Origin: Kordiimonas sp. SCSIO 12603 | GTDB lineage: Bacteria > Pseudomonadota > Alphaproteobacteria > Sphingomonadales > Kordiimonadaceae | Direction of reading: 5' to 3' | Assembly (NCBI RefSeq): GCF_024398035.1 | Contig: NZ_CP073748.1 | Coordinates: 2,579,520-2,643,519, forward strand | Length of the DNA stretch: 64,000 bases | Part shown: positions 1-9,145 of the stretch, piece after piece | Numbering within the stretch: the first letter of the stretch is position 1 | How the letters are laid out: each line of letters begins with the position of its first letter | Notes under the pieces: model-generated | What the model saw: only the letters and a program-made list of their open reading frames with translations | Database searches by the model: none | Told to the model about the DNA's origin: nothing | Position numbers and translations under genes: made by a program

Positions 1-1214
1 GTACATTCGGTTACATCACGGCCTGTAAGCTCCAAGTGGATACCGCCAGCATATGTGCCTTCGGCACGATGGCAGGCAAACACCTGCTTCACCTCTTTAA
101 GCACACGTTCGAACGGACGAGTTTTGTAACCTGATGATGCTTTCACTGTGTTACCATGCATTGGATCACACGACCAAACAACCTTGCGGCCCTCTTCTTT
201 CACGCGGCGCAGCAATCGTGGCAGATATTCTTCCACCTTGTCAGCACCAAAACGGCTGATAAGTGTTAGGCGCCCAGCCTCATTATTCGGATTGAGGATA
301 TCAATCAGGCGAATAAGATCATCTGGGTCTGTCGTCGGCCCCACCTTTGAAGCAATCGGATTACCGATACCGCGCAAAAATTCAAGATGCGCGCCATCTG
401 TCTGGCGTGTGCGGTCACCAACCCAAAGCATGTGAGCGGAGGTATCGTACCATTCACCTGATGTAGAATCGACGCGCGTTAGAGCCTGTTCATATCCCAG
501 AAGTAATGCCTCATGAGAAGTGTAGAATTTAGTACCCTGAAGCTGACGGACATCGTTCGGGTTCACACCACACGCTTCCATAAAATTAAGCGCTTCACCA
601 ATGCGGTCCGCAAGCTCGGCATACTTAGCGCCAGCACCACTTTCCGACACGAAATCGAGATTCCAGCGGTGTACATCCATTAGGTTTGCATAACCGCCTT
701 GTGCAAACGCTCTAAGAAGATTCAGCGTCGCAGCAGACTGACTGTAAGCACGCAGCATACGGCGTGGGTCTGGCACACGGGATTCTGCATCAAAATTAAT
801 ACCATTAATGATATCACCGCGGTAGCTCGGTAGCTCTACACCATCCACAGTTTCAGTATCAGCGGAACGTGGTTTCGCAAACTGACCAGCAAGACGACCA
901 ACTTTTACAACAGGGCTACTTGCTGCATATGTAAGCACCACAGCCATCTGCAAAAGCACACGGAATGTATCGCGGATATTATTTGGGTGAAACTCACGGA
1001 AACTCTCAGCACAATCACCGCCTTGCAGCAAAAATGCACGGCCTTCAGCAACTTCGCCAAGAGAGGCTTTCAGATCACGTGCCTCACCAGCAAATACGAG
1101 CGGTGGATAGCTTGCAAGTTCGGTTTCCACTTCCTGCAATACTTTTTTATCTGGATAATCAGGCACCTGTATAATCGGGCGTGTTTTCCAGCTTTCAGGG
1201 CTCCACTCACTCAT
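1..1214 (-). CDS. 3-deoxy-7-phosphoheptulonate synthase, class II (3' end cut off by the window)
   Basis: Catalyses condensation of phosphoenolpyruvate with erythrose 4-phosphate, the first step of the shikimate pathway to aromatic amino acids, in the cytoplasm. The reverse complement from the ATG at 1214 stays open to base 1 (404 codons). It starts [20 protein letters not shown], has the class II metal-binding segment [11 protein letters not shown] near residue 68 and ends at the edge with [11 protein letters not shown], which is near the C-terminus of the roughly 450-residue plant-type enzymes. It is therefore a truncated view of a normal gene, not a broken one. It is divergent from gph across 217 bases. 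Identification as class II rather than class I is certain from the motifs. Confidence 0.95.
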   Translation of the reverse strand, partial: MSEWSPESWKTRPIIQVPDYPDKKVLQEVETELASYPPLVFAGEARDLKASLGEVAEGRAFLLQGGDCAESFREFHPNNIRDTFRVLLQMAVVLTYAASSPVVKVGRLAGQFAKPRSADTETVDGVELPSYRGDIINGINFDAESRVPDPRRMLRAYSQSAATLNLLRAFAQGGYANLMDVHRWNLDFVSESGAGAKYAELADRIGEALNFMEACGVNPNDVRQLQGTKFYTSHEALLLGYEQALTRVDSTSGEWYDTSAHMLWVGDRTRQTDGAHLEFLRGIGNPIASKVGPTTDPDDLIRLIDILNPNNEAGRLTLISRFGADKVEEYLPRLLRRVKEEGRKVVWSCDPMHGNTVKASSGYKTRPFERVLKEVKQVFACHRAEGTYAGGIHLELTGRDVTEC

Positions 1215-1431
1215 CACTTTGACCTCTATAAACTCTCAAGGGCTTGTATTATTATTTCAACATTGCATCATTTTTAGCAATTAAGTTGCAATGTTAAATC
1301 ATGCATTTTCAACAATAGCAAGCGCAAAAACTCTATTACTATAATCGATGTTTGGCCTTTATAACAAATGTCTATATTAAGTGGTCATAACATTTCTAAC
1401 CTTTGTATTCAGAAGAGCTTGATACTTACAT

Positions 1432-2103
1432 ATGAAAGTATTTTCCGTTCAAAAAATCCTTTTTGACCTTGATGGCACACTGGTCGATACGGCTGCTGAT
1501 TTGCATGCTGCCACTAACCATGCACTCAACATTGCAGGCCGGCCAGATGTACCTCTTTCTTCCGTTCGGCATTTAGTTGGCTTTGGTTCACTTCGGCTTA
1601 TCAAAGAAGGGCTAAAGCTCACTGGTGGCTCGGAAGGTATTGACAGCACAAATCTTCAAAAAGAGTTTTTAGATTTCTATACAGATAATATAGCCGTACA
1701 TTCAGCACCCTACCCCTATTGTGTGCAAGCACTCACCGACCTTAAGGAAAAAGGCTTTGAATTAGCTATCTGTACGAACAAACCAGAACGAATGGCTAAA
1801 TCCTTACTATCGGAATTGGATTTATTAAAATACTTTGGCGCTATTGTGGGCGGTGACAGCCTACCATACAAAAAGCCCGATGCACGCCATTTGCAAGATA
1901 CAGCGGCCCTTCTAACCGGCACTGGTCCTACTCTTATGGTTGGAGATGCATCACCTGATATATTAGGCGCGAAAGCAGCACATATGCCCGTTGTTGCAGT
2001 AAACTATGGTTTTGCAGATACAGATATCAAAGCGCTCGAGCCAGATATGATTATTGAATCTCTGGCAACCTTACGGGATGTGGTTTCGCTCCAATCCGCT
2101 TAA
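1432..2103 (+). CDS. gph: Phosphoglycolate phosphatase (HAD superfamily)
   Basis: A 223-residue HAD hydrolase of the Gph type, expected to remove phosphate from 2-phosphoglycolate formed during DNA repair or oxygenase side reactions. HAD motif I is FDLDGTLVDT with the nucleophile Asp12 and the acid/base Asp14. Motif II is ICTNKP, and motif IV is MVGDASPDILGAK; the lysine of motif III lies in YKKPDARH. Length is normal for the family. The gene converges on the nucleotidyltransferase gene and their 3' ends overlap by 53 bases on opposite strands. The exact substrate within this promiscuous family is inferred from the best-known member. Confidence 0.85.
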   Translation: MKVFSVQKILFDLDGTLVDTAADLHAATNHALNIAGRPDVPLSSVRHLVGFGSLRLIKEGLKLTGGSEGIDSTNLQKEFLDFYTDNIAVHSAPYPYCVQALTDLKEKGFELAICTNKPERMAKSLLSELDLLKYFGAIVGGDSLPYKKPDARHLQDTAALLTGTGPTLMVGDASPDILGAKAAHMPVVAVNYGFADTDIKALEPDMIIESLATLRDVVSLQSA

Positions 2104-3097
2104 AGGCTTTCACAACTAGATGCGGTAATAGCCTGTATAGAGGCATCCGAAGCAGATGAGAACGTAGATAGAGCATCGCTTTAGTGGATTTACGAGTTTG
2201 GTTGCCATTCAACCGATCGACAAACCAATCAAGAACAGTTTGAGACGGTACACCACCAAGTTCCTTCAAAAGATCATCTGCTCGCTCGCTATCCAGAACC
2301 TTAGCAAGAAGCCCGAATGCATAAGCACACGGCTTTTCAGCACCGATCATCTTTATGCGCTCTAATAGTGCCAAATCCTCATCGGAATCCAGATCGCTCA
2401 ACAACAAATTAAGTTCAATCAAACTACGGACAGGCGTTTCGAATGTTCCATCAGCGAAAGCATGGATAGCTGAATGAATGAACAAGTCCTGCGGCGACAA
2501 TACTTTTAGAAAACTACCCACCAGAGGCATAGCTGCCTCAAAAAAGGGCTTATTATTTATATTTAGTCTAGACGTTGGCGGAAGAAGGCGGTGGTGAACA
2601 TCCAAAATTGTGAACCGAGCTGAATGCCTGAAAGGCGGCAATTCATGCATATGCTTGCGGTAATAATGCTGATCATACTCTTCAGCCGCACTTTCATCAA
2701 AATTCCAACCGGCAGCAAGCAGAATTTCCTCAGCCTCTTTAACATTCTGCTCAGGCACAAGAATATCGAGATCGCTTACTCGCCTACCTTTCGCAGCCTC
2801 AAGTCCCAAGGCCACATAAGCGCCACCTTTTAAAAGGATCGGCTGAATACCTGATCCCATAAAAGCACGCTCAAGGCGTTCCTTTTCACTGTGAAGCATA
2901 TGATGATCATAAGCTGCACGAGTTACACCATTTTCAAGGACCGACTGCATTTTTTTGCTAACCGTATCACCCGCAACCAAAGCAAGGCGGCCAAACACAT
3001 GATTAACGTCCGCAAACTCAAGCAGCAGAGCGCGCTCTGTTACATTTTCAGGAATGGGTTCAAGGCCTGCTATAACACGTGTAAAATAACGGCTCAT
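2051..3097 (-). CDS. Nucleotidyltransferase family protein (PF14907-like), last gene of a PqqD/HprK-like operon
   Basis: A 348-residue protein with a nucleotidyltransferase core: ILLKGGAYVALGL followed by GRRVSDLDILV, where the two aspartates are the expected metal ligands, then LDVHHRLLPP further on. This is the pattern of the PF14907 group, members of which are found in some lasso-peptide clusters and in HprK-related kinase operons. It probably transfers a nucleotide or sugar to a target that is not known. Its start overlaps the end of the kinase gene by 4 bases, so it is translationally coupled. Its last 53 bases overlap gph on the other strand. Family assignment is good; substrate is unknown. 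Confidence 0.75.
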   Translation of the reverse strand: MSRYFTRVIAGLEPIPENVTERALLLEFADVNHVFGRLALVAGDTVSKKMQSVLENGVTRAAYDHHMLHSEKERLERAFMGSGIQPILLKGGAYVALGLEAAKGRRVSDLDILVPEQNVKEAEEILLAAGWNFDESAAEEYDQHYYRKHMHELPPFRHSARFTILDVHHRLLPPTSRLNINNKPFFEAAMPLVGSFLKVLSPQDLFIHSAIHAFADGTFETPVRSLIELNLLLSDLDSDEDLALLERIKMIGAEKPCAYAFGLLAKVLDSERADDLLKELGGVPSQTVLDWFVDRLNGNQTRKSTKAMLYLRSHLLRMPLYRLLPHLVVKAFKRIGAKPHPVRLPEIQ

Positions 3098-4023
3098 AAC
3101 CCTGCCTCCTCGGCAAAGTCACGCACCATCTGCATACATTCCTCTGTATCACCATAAGTGATATCGTAGGCTTCAGCCCCTACAACCATATCTGTAAGTG
3201 CTTTATACGCAGGCTCACCAAGGAGCTTGTAGTTGGTCGCAGATTCAATAAGCCGCATAATCGTTTCAGCTTTCGTGAGCTTTTTGGCGCGCGGGCTTAC
3301 ATTCTCAGCAAAATTAGGGAATAGAATTAGTTTAACAGGCGCAGGAATATTCGCTTGTTCAATATCAGAACGTCGAGCTCGCCTATAGGCAATTTCGCCT
3401 TTAGGGGTATTCATAATAGATTTCGAAACCCATTCGGCACCAACCATCTCTCTTACTACAGAGATTGAATTTCCTTTAAGTGAGACAGGCCTTGGGTAGG
3501 GATTAATTTCTGCTTTATCCAGTGAAAGCAAACCAAACTCATCTGAAAACAGACGGTAACCTTCCTGCATCAAGGCTGTTGTAAGTGTGCTTTTTCCACT
3601 GCCCGATGCACCAGAAATCAAAACGCCGCCATTTTCATTGGCAACCGCACCTGCATGAAATGTTAAAAACCTACAACACTTCAGCGCAACAGAAAGATTC
3701 ATCCCCATTTCTAAGCTGAGTGGTGCCATTTTTTTAGGGAGTGGTACAGCAGGTACTTTAAATCCTGGATCAGGAATAACCTGTGGGCGCAAATACTTCC
3801 TGAACACATTCGGCGGTCTGACATTCAGCGCAATATCAGTTACTTCCTGTAATTCAAGATTAGCAGGCACATCGCGATACACATCAAATAGAAAATCGAC
3901 CAATTCAGGTGATTGCGAAGCGAGCCGAGCGGAGAATGCTCCGAGAATTAGTTCAAACTGCCCCTCCTTCAGAGAAGAAAACACATCAGCTCTATTTAAG
4001 TTGGAGATAAGCGTTTCAGGCAT
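3094..4023 (-). CDS. HprK-related kinase (HPr-rel-A type)
   Basis: A 309-residue protein with a P-loop GASGSGKST at residues 138-146 and an acidic FSDEFGLL segment about ten residues after it, the arrangement of the C-terminal kinase domain of HPr kinase/phosphorylase. It lacks the recognisable HprK C-terminal signature, so it is a relative, not the PTS regulator. Relatives phosphorylate a serine on lasso peptides in some Gram-positive clusters. Here the target is unknown; the Tat-like protein two genes upstream is the obvious candidate. It overlaps the PqqD-like gene by 8 bases upstream and the nucleotidyltransferase by 4 downstream. Confidence 0.8.
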   Translation of the reverse strand: MPETLISNLNRADVFSSLKEGQFELILGAFSARLASQSPELVDFLFDVYRDVPANLELQEVTDIALNVRPPNVFRKYLRPQVIPDPGFKVPAVPLPKKMAPLSLEMGMNLSVALKCCRFLTFHAGAVANENGGVLISGASGSGKSTLTTALMQEGYRLFSDEFGLLSLDKAEINPYPRPVSLKGNSISVVREMVGAEWVSKSIMNTPKGEIAYRRARRSDIEQANIPAPVKLILFPNFAENVSPRAKKLTKAETIMRLIESATNYKLLGEPAYKALTDMVVGAEAYDITYGDTEECMQMVRDFAEEAGL

Positions 4024-4327
4024 TGCTATATTCTTTTGGCTTCAGTAATCCAACCTCATCTAATTGAATAACAGAGCTTTCAAACAATTCGGCAGGGCAA
4101 TCTTCTGTATCAAGTTCAAGGTCATCGAGAACCCGATCATACAAGTCCTTCATATTTCCTGGCTTATCAACTGCATTTTTGACAATAGACGCGGTAAGAA
4201 AATTTAGAAGGTGCGTTGTTCCTGCGGATTTACAGAAAACAAAATATACATCCTCAAACTGCCGAATGACAAAATCATCAGCTTCCGCAATCCAAATTGT
4301 CTGGGAAGTATATGGACCTACTGCCAT
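4016..4327 (-). CDS. PqqD-like protein of an HPr-rel-A operon
   Basis: A 103-residue protein with the size and pattern of PqqD-like RiPP recognition elements: an N-terminal strand-rich half (WIAEADDFVIRQFEDVYFVFC) followed by a helical half with a closing IQLDEVGLL segment, the usual end of a PqqD winged-helix fold. In known systems these small proteins hold the leader of a precursor peptide and hand it to a modifying enzyme. It sits 38 bases downstream of the Tat-like protein gene and overlaps the kinase gene by 8 bases, so the kinase is the likely partner. Assignment is from pattern and context; sequence identity to PqqD is low. Confidence 0.7.
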   Translation of the reverse strand: MAVGPYTSQTIWIAEADDFVIRQFEDVYFVFCKSAGTTHLLNFLTASIVKNAVDKPGNMKDLYDRVLDDLELDTEDCPAELFESSVIQLDEVGLLKPKEYSNA

Positions 4328-4365
4328 TATATAAACTCAAACTGTAGAGACAGGTTGAATTACCC

Positions 4366-4935
4366 CTAACCGAGGTAATTCAAAATTGATACGATACAAG
4401 AAATACCCGGCCAACTGGAATTCGGGCTAAGATCAGCTTGTCTTGCAGAAAGTGCGACATACAAGCTTGCCGCATCGGACCCCAAGTTCCAAGAACCGTT
4501 AACGTCTACATAATCCCCTGGCGTAATCAATTGGTAAGCGTCAAGCGAATATAATTCATAGCAACTGCTTGAAGAATCGCCATCACCGTCACCATCGCCA
4601 TCACCTGAACAGCTACCAGGTCTGAACTGGCTTGGCGCGCTGCTAGAAGGGAAAGAAAAATCGGCGTTATCTTTAAAGTTGTTGATATCTTTACTTTTAT
4701 ATTTGCCTTTTTTCTTTTTAAGGTTGCCATTACCAACCCACGCAGCCCCATCATCATCAACGAGAATACGAATACTGCCAGGCAATGTAATGACACACTG
4801 AAGCTGGGAAATGAGTGGACCACCTGAAGCTCCTGCCCCAAGTGTTAAAACCATAGGCATACCAGCAGCGCCCAAACGCAAAAGCTGTCGACGCTGATCT
4901 CTGAACTTAGTTTTGCTATCTTCAGTACTACTCAT
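4366..4935 (-). CDS. Unknown protein with Tat-like signal, possible substrate of the kinase/PqqD module
   Basis: I do not recognise this 189-residue protein. It opens with a charged stretch and QRRQLLRLGAAGMPMVLTLG, a twin-arginine followed by a hydrophobic run, which resembles a Tat signal although the full S-R-R-x-F-L-K motif is missing. Next comes a lysine-rich segment (KKKKGKYKSK), a serine/proline stretch, a run of Gly-Asp repeats encoded by a six-base tandem repeat around 4577-4607, and four cysteines in the mature part. It is the first gene of the operon with the PqqD-like, kinase and nucleotidyltransferase genes. Being a modified secreted substrate is an inference from position only. 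Confidence 0.6.
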   Translation of the reverse strand: MSSTEDSKTKFRDQRRQLLRLGAAGMPMVLTLGAGASGGPLISQLQCVITLPGSIRILVDDDGAAWVGNGNLKKKKGKYKSKDINNFKDNADFSFPSSSAPSQFRPGSCSGDGDGDGDGDSSSSCYELYSLDAYQLITPGDYVDVNGSWNLGSDAASLYVALSARQADLSPNSSWPGISCIVSILNYLG

Positions 4936-5047
4936 AAGACCTCAACATCTCCAGAACTGAATATTACTCACCCCAAACAATTTTATTAAACAATGTTTTA
5001 TGCTTTAGGTAAAGCGTGATTTCACGTTTATTTACTCATATACGCAT

Positions 5048-5066
5048 GTAAAAATTGCAATTTTAC
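5048..5066. promoter_or_regulatory. AT-rich inverted repeat in the divergent region before phoR
   Basis: GTAAAA and TTTTAC flank a TTGCAA core, giving a nearly perfect palindrome about 130 bases before phoR and 110 bases before the Tat-like protein gene. It looks like an operator for a dimeric regulator, but no regulator is implied by the sequence. It does not match the Pho box seen before pstS. Confidence 0.3.
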
Positions 5067-5198
5067 TACATTTTCTTATCAGAGTTCGGTTTTCAAGGTG
5101 AAAGCTTCATAAAAACGCAATACATTTGTTTTTAAATCCGCGCAAATTTCCTATCTTAGCGTTATCGCTAATCAGTATAAACTTAGGCAACATCAACC

Positions 5199-6473
5199 AT
5201 GTCCGAGTCCTTTAAAGAATATCAAAGCTTACTCACCGAACGTGCTATCATTATTGTTATCGCTATTACTTTGATATTTCTTTGGTCGGTGAACCAAATC
5301 AGCTTTATTGCTGTTGCTGTGACAACAAGCATTGCCGCAGGCCTTCTTGTTCAGCTCGAAATAAAGCGTCGTATGGAGACATTGCGGAGTAAGCGTGTTG
5401 CTGAAACTGAGAAGCGAAAGAAAGCAAAACAAGGCGCACAATCGTTAAGAGCAAACGCGCTCAATGGTGTTCCTTCTGCTATTTTGCTTATTGATTCAAA
5501 TCACAAGATTATCTTTGCCAACAAAATGGCGAAAGAGCTACTTGGTGATGGGATCGTTGATAACGATGCTTTCCTTTATCTGCGGCAATCAAATTTTGTG
5601 ACAGCGCTTGATAAGGTGTTAACAGGCGGAAAAAAGGCAAATGATCTTATCCGCTATACGACAAGCCAGGATCGCAGTTTTGATGTAACTGTCGCAGCTG
5701 TTACCAGTACTGAGCCTGGCAAGGAAAAACAGCGACAAGCAATGGTTTTCTTCTACGAAGTTACAAGCCTGTTACGCACAGAACAAATGCGTGTAGATTT
5801 TGTTGCAAACGCCAGCCACGAACTTCGGACTCCTCTCACATCTATTACAGGCTTTATCGAAACGCTTCTTGGGCCTGCTGCGGAAGACAAGGCTGCGCAA
5901 GACAGGTTTCTTGGAATTATGCAGCGTGAAGCGGACAGGATGATCCGCCTCATTGATGATCTTTTATCACTTTCAAAAATTGAAATGTCTCGGCATGTAA
6001 GCCCAGACAGCGATGTTGACCTTAATAACATTCTACAAACGACTGCTACAACGCTCTCTAGGAAAGCTGCAAAGCGAGGCATAGAGTTTAATTTAGATAT
6101 CTCTGAGAACTTACAGAATGTCACTGCTGATGCAGACCAGATTACACAGGTAATGATGAACCTGGTTGGTAATGCTGCTAAATATGCCGATCAGGACACA
6201 CGAGTTCATATCTCTGCGCTTCCGACGCCAAGCAATCGTCATATGCAAGTTACGATAAGAGACGAAGGGCCAGGCATTTCCCCTGAGCACTTAGGCCGAT
6301 TGACTGAACGTTTTTACCGTGTCGATACAGCGCGTTCTCGAAAAATGGGCGGCACTGGTCTTGGGCTGGCAATCGTAAAACATATCCTTCTGCGCCATTC
6401 ATCTCAGCTGGATATTAAAAGTAAGATTGGTGAGGGCACCTCTTTTAGCTTCAAGTTACCGATCGCCAAGTAA
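5199..6473 (+). CDS. phoR: Phosphate regulon sensor histidine kinase PhoR
   Basis: Membrane sensor kinase that phosphorylates PhoB when phosphate is scarce. Two hydrophobic segments lie near residues 15-50, then a short coiled region and a PAS-type domain (roughly 80-190). The HisKA box is FVANASHELRTPL with phospho-accepting His207. The ATPase domain shows the N box MMNLVGNAAKYA, the G1 box DEGPGIS, the F box ERFYRVD and the G2 box GGTGLGLAIV. At 424 residues it is a normal PhoR. Its position directly before pstS, with phoB closing the same cluster, makes PhoR rather than another kinase very likely. Confidence 0.93.
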   Translation: MSESFKEYQSLLTERAIIIVIAITLIFLWSVNQISFIAVAVTTSIAAGLLVQLEIKRRMETLRSKRVAETEKRKKAKQGAQSLRANALNGVPSAILLIDSNHKIIFANKMAKELLGDGIVDNDAFLYLRQSNFVTALDKVLTGGKKANDLIRYTTSQDRSFDVTVAAVTSTEPGKEKQRQAMVFFYEVTSLLRTEQMRVDFVANASHELRTPLTSITGFIETLLGPAAEDKAAQDRFLGIMQREADRMIRLIDDLLSLSKIEMSRHVSPDSDVDLNNILQTTATTLSRKAAKRGIEFNLDISENLQNVTADADQITQVMMNLVGNAAKYADQDTRVHISALPTPSNRHMQVTIRDEGPGISPEHLGRLTERFYRVDTARSRKMGGTGLGLAIVKHILLRHSSQLDIKSKIGEGTSFSFKLPIAK

Positions 6474-6489
6474 CTCTCCACAGCTTACA

Positions 6490-6522
6490 CTGTCATAAAT
6501 TTGAAACAAATCTGTAATAATT
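6490..6522 (+). promoter_or_regulatory. Pho box (PhoB binding site) upstream of pstS
   Basis: Three 11-base units in direct repeat: CTGTCATAAAT, TTGAAACAAAT and CTGTAATAATT. Each is a CTGTCAT-like heptamer with a four-base AT spacer, the layout of PhoB sites. A weaker fourth unit may follow at 6523-6533. It lies in the 167-base gap between phoR and pstS, so pstSCAB-phoU-phoB probably has its own PhoB-activated promoter separate from that of phoR. Confidence 0.8.
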
Positions 6523-6640
6523 ACAGTCTTATTCCGTTCATTAAGGTGTAACAGAGGCGCTGTATCCGTCTTTGAAACTTAATAGTATTCAAAACCAAGA
6601 TACTAAAAACCCTAATAAAACCAAGGCAATTAGGATAATG

Positions 6641-7717
6641 ATGACGAATTTAAAATTTATGACAGTTGCTTTAATAAGCACTGTAATATTATCGTCAGAA
6701 GCCTTAGCCCAATCGCGCAATCAAATTCGTGTAGTTGGTTCAAGTACGGTTTTTCCTTTCTCAACAGCAGTTGCTGAGGAATTTGGCCGTACATCTCCTT
6801 TTAAAACACCGATTGTTGAAGCCACGGGCACTGGTGGTGGTTTTAAACTTTTTTGCAACGGCATTGGCACTAAGTATCCAGATATTACAAATGCGTCACG
6901 AGCTATAAAACCGAGTGAAACGTTCCTGTGTACGGAACGAGGTGTAACAGATGTTGCTGAGCTAAAAATAGGATATGACGGCATCGTACTCGCCCAAAAG
7001 AAGCAAACGCGCGCACTCTCAATCACAGTAAGAGAGCTATACTTGGCGCTTGCTTCGCGTATTCCTACACCCGGCTCCGATGGCGGTATAGAAGACCTTA
7101 TTGAAAATCCACATATTTACTGGAGCGATATAAACCCTGACCTACCAAGACGTAAAATTTCTGTTATGGGCCCTCCTCCAACATCCGGTACCAGAGATGC
7201 TTTTAATGAACTAGCAATACAGTCAGGCTGTAAAACATTCCCTGGAATGGCAGCTCTAGAAACTACAAACCCAAGCTTGTTCCACGCCCATTGCCAAAGC
7301 ATTCGGGAAGATGGCGTATATATTGAAGCAGGTGAAAACGATAATTTAATCGTTCAAAAGCTTTTAACTGACGGTGATACAATTGGTATTTTTGGGTACA
7401 GCTTTCTCGACCAAAACGCCGATATGGTTGATGCTGTTTCTATAGCAACCAATAATGGTCAATACTTAGAGCCTACCTTTGAATCTATCTCTACCGGCGA
7501 ATACCCAATTTCTCGTTCGCTTTATATATATATCAAAAAGGCTCACATAGGCATTATCCCCGGCATTAAAGATTTTATTGAAGAATTCACCAGTGACAGA
7601 GCTGCAGGCGAATTAGGGTATTTGGCAGAAAGGGGCCTCGTGCCTCTGCTTGACGAGGAACGAGACGCTGCTAGCACTCAAGCGAAAAACCTTGTTTCGC
7701 TGGAGCTTCAGCCATGA
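6641..7717 (+). CDS. pstS: Phosphate ABC transporter substrate-binding protein PstS
   Basis: Periplasmic phosphate-binding protein feeding the PstCAB permease. The mature part begins with RNQIRVVGSSTVFPFSTAVAE, in which GSSTVFPF is the phosphate-loop signature, and TSGTRDAFNEL carries a second phosphate contact. The N-terminus from MTNLKFMTVALIS to ALAQ is a Sec signal peptide. The reading frame is open from a TTG at 6572, but that adds a lysine- and asparagine-rich leader before the signal. I chose the ATG at 6641 because AGGA at 6632-6635 is correctly spaced; an ATG at 6638 is also in frame. It lies downstream of the Pho box. Confidence 0.92.
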   Translation: MTNLKFMTVALISTVILSSEALAQSRNQIRVVGSSTVFPFSTAVAEEFGRTSPFKTPIVEATGTGGGFKLFCNGIGTKYPDITNASRAIKPSETFLCTERGVTDVAELKIGYDGIVLAQKKQTRALSITVRELYLALASRIPTPGSDGGIEDLIENPHIYWSDINPDLPRRKISVMGPPPTSGTRDAFNELAIQSGCKTFPGMAALETTNPSLFHAHCQSIREDGVYIEAGENDNLIVQKLLTDGDTIGIFGYSFLDQNADMVDAVSIATNNGQYLEPTFESISTGEYPISRSLYIYIKKAHIGIIPGIKDFIEEFTSDRAAGELGYLAERGLVPLLDEERDAASTQAKNLVSLELQP

Positions 7718-7763
7718 TCCGAAAATTCACAGCTATACAAGGAACACTTAGAGGAGTTGCCCA

Positions 7764-9143
7764 ATGACAACTTCTGCAGTGTTCGTTATTTCAGTAATCA
7801 TTGCACTTATTGCGTTCACAAACGTAAGGCAACGAGCTCTTATTTCTGTTGAGGGTGATCCATCACATCTGCATTCTTTACCTCGTCACTATGGTTATTA
7901 TGCAGCGACATGCGTATTCCTGCCGGCCTTATTTGTTTTTTTAGCTTGGCTGATCTTCGGCAAAAATGTTGTGGAGGGCCTTATTATCTCGGGCCTTCCG
8001 GAAGATTTTTTCAATCAGCATCAACAGCAAGCTCAACTTTTGATGAACCGTATCCGTTTAGTAGTAGAGAATGGGCCTGCAACAGAAACCAGTAGCGAAA
8101 TTATTGAAGCCGCTAATCAATTTCATACTCTTTACACCAAAGGTATCTGGGCCACATTTATACTATCTGTCGCAGTAGGCTGTGCAGGCTGGTATTACGC
8201 ACTTACAAGAACAAAACCATCTTTTCGTGCTCGAAATATTTTTGAGCAATATCTTAGTATTGCTCTGATTATCAGTTCAGTTATCGCGATCATGGCAACG
8301 TTGGGCATTGTTCTCTCTCTGCTCTTCGAAAGTGTACGTTTTTTCCAGGAAGTGCCAATTACAGACTTCCTACTGGGCACCAAATGGAGCCCACAAACAG
8401 CAATCAGAGCAGACCAAGTTGCATCCTCTGGTGCCTTTGGCGCGCTACCTCTTTTTGCAGGTACCATCCTGATTACAGTTTTAGCAATGTTGGTTGCTGG
8501 GCCAATTGGCCTATTTTCGGCAATATATCTCACACAATATGCGTCAGTACGCACTCGCAAAATAGCAAAGCCTACGCTTGAGATACTGGCTGGTATTCCA
8601 ACAGTCGTATACGGCTTCTTTGCCGCTCTCACGATCTCTCCCCTCTTTCGGGAAATTGGAGAGGTTTTCGGATTTGATATAGCGAGCGAAAGCGCGCTTG
8701 TAGCTGGTTTCGTTATGGGCATTATGATTATACCGTTTGTATCATCGCTTTCGGACGATGCCATAACAGCGGTTCCTAATAGCCTAAAAGAAGGCTCGAT
8801 GGCACTTGGTGCGACGCCGTCTGAAACCATCACAAAAGTTATTCTGCCAGCCGCCCTCCCTGGGATTACTGGTGCTTTTCTTCTAGCGGTTAGTCGGGCG
8901 ATCGGTGAAACCATGATTGTGGTTATGGCCGCTGGTATGCAGCCTAATCTAACAGCTAACCCATTTGAAGCTGTTACAACAGTTACAGTGCAAATTGTAG
9001 CTACCCTCACTGGCGACCAAGAATTCGATAGCACCAAAACTCTTTCTGCCTTTGCACTTGGCCTAACACTGTTCGTCATGACAATGCTTTTAAACGTAGT
9101 TGCTCTCAGAATTGTACGTAAATACCGCGAGGTATATGAATAA
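7764..9143 (+). CDS. pstC: Phosphate ABC transporter permease PstC
   Basis: Inner-membrane permease of the Pst phosphate importer. At 459 residues it is longer than the E. coli protein because of an N-terminal extension of about 200 residues with its own membrane segments, a form common in Alphaproteobacteria. The C-terminal half is the normal MetI-like domain, with the ATPase-contact EAA loop EGSMALGATPSETITKVILP and the GETMIVVMAAG segment typical of PstC. A good ribosome site (GAGG at 7750-7753) precedes the ATG. pstA follows after two bases. Confidence 0.93.
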   Translation: MTTSAVFVISVIIALIAFTNVRQRALISVEGDPSHLHSLPRHYGYYAATCVFLPALFVFLAWLIFGKNVVEGLIISGLPEDFFNQHQQQAQLLMNRIRLVVENGPATETSSEIIEAANQFHTLYTKGIWATFILSVAVGCAGWYYALTRTKPSFRARNIFEQYLSIALIISSVIAIMATLGIVLSLLFESVRFFQEVPITDFLLGTKWSPQTAIRADQVASSGAFGALPLFAGTILITVLAMLVAGPIGLFSAIYLTQYASVRTRKIAKPTLEILAGIPTVVYGFFAALTISPLFREIGEVFGFDIASESALVAGFVMGIMIIPFVSSLSDDAITAVPNSLKEGSMALGATPSETITKVILPAALPGITGAFLLAVSRAIGETMIVVMAAGMQPNLTANPFEAVTTVTVQIVATLTGDQEFDSTKTLSAFALGLTLFVMTMLLNVVALRIVRKYREVYE

Positions 9144-9145
9144 CC

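Noticed and set aside
4527-4841. 104-codon frame inside the Tat-like protein gene
   Set aside because: Other-frame shadow of a repetitive gene on the same strand; no ribosome site and the Tat-signal frame fits the operon better.
8195-9079. 294-codon open frame opposite pstC
   Set aside because: It mirrors the hydrophobic codon pattern of pstC, has no ribosome site and its product (Arg/Ser/Pro-rich) resembles no family.
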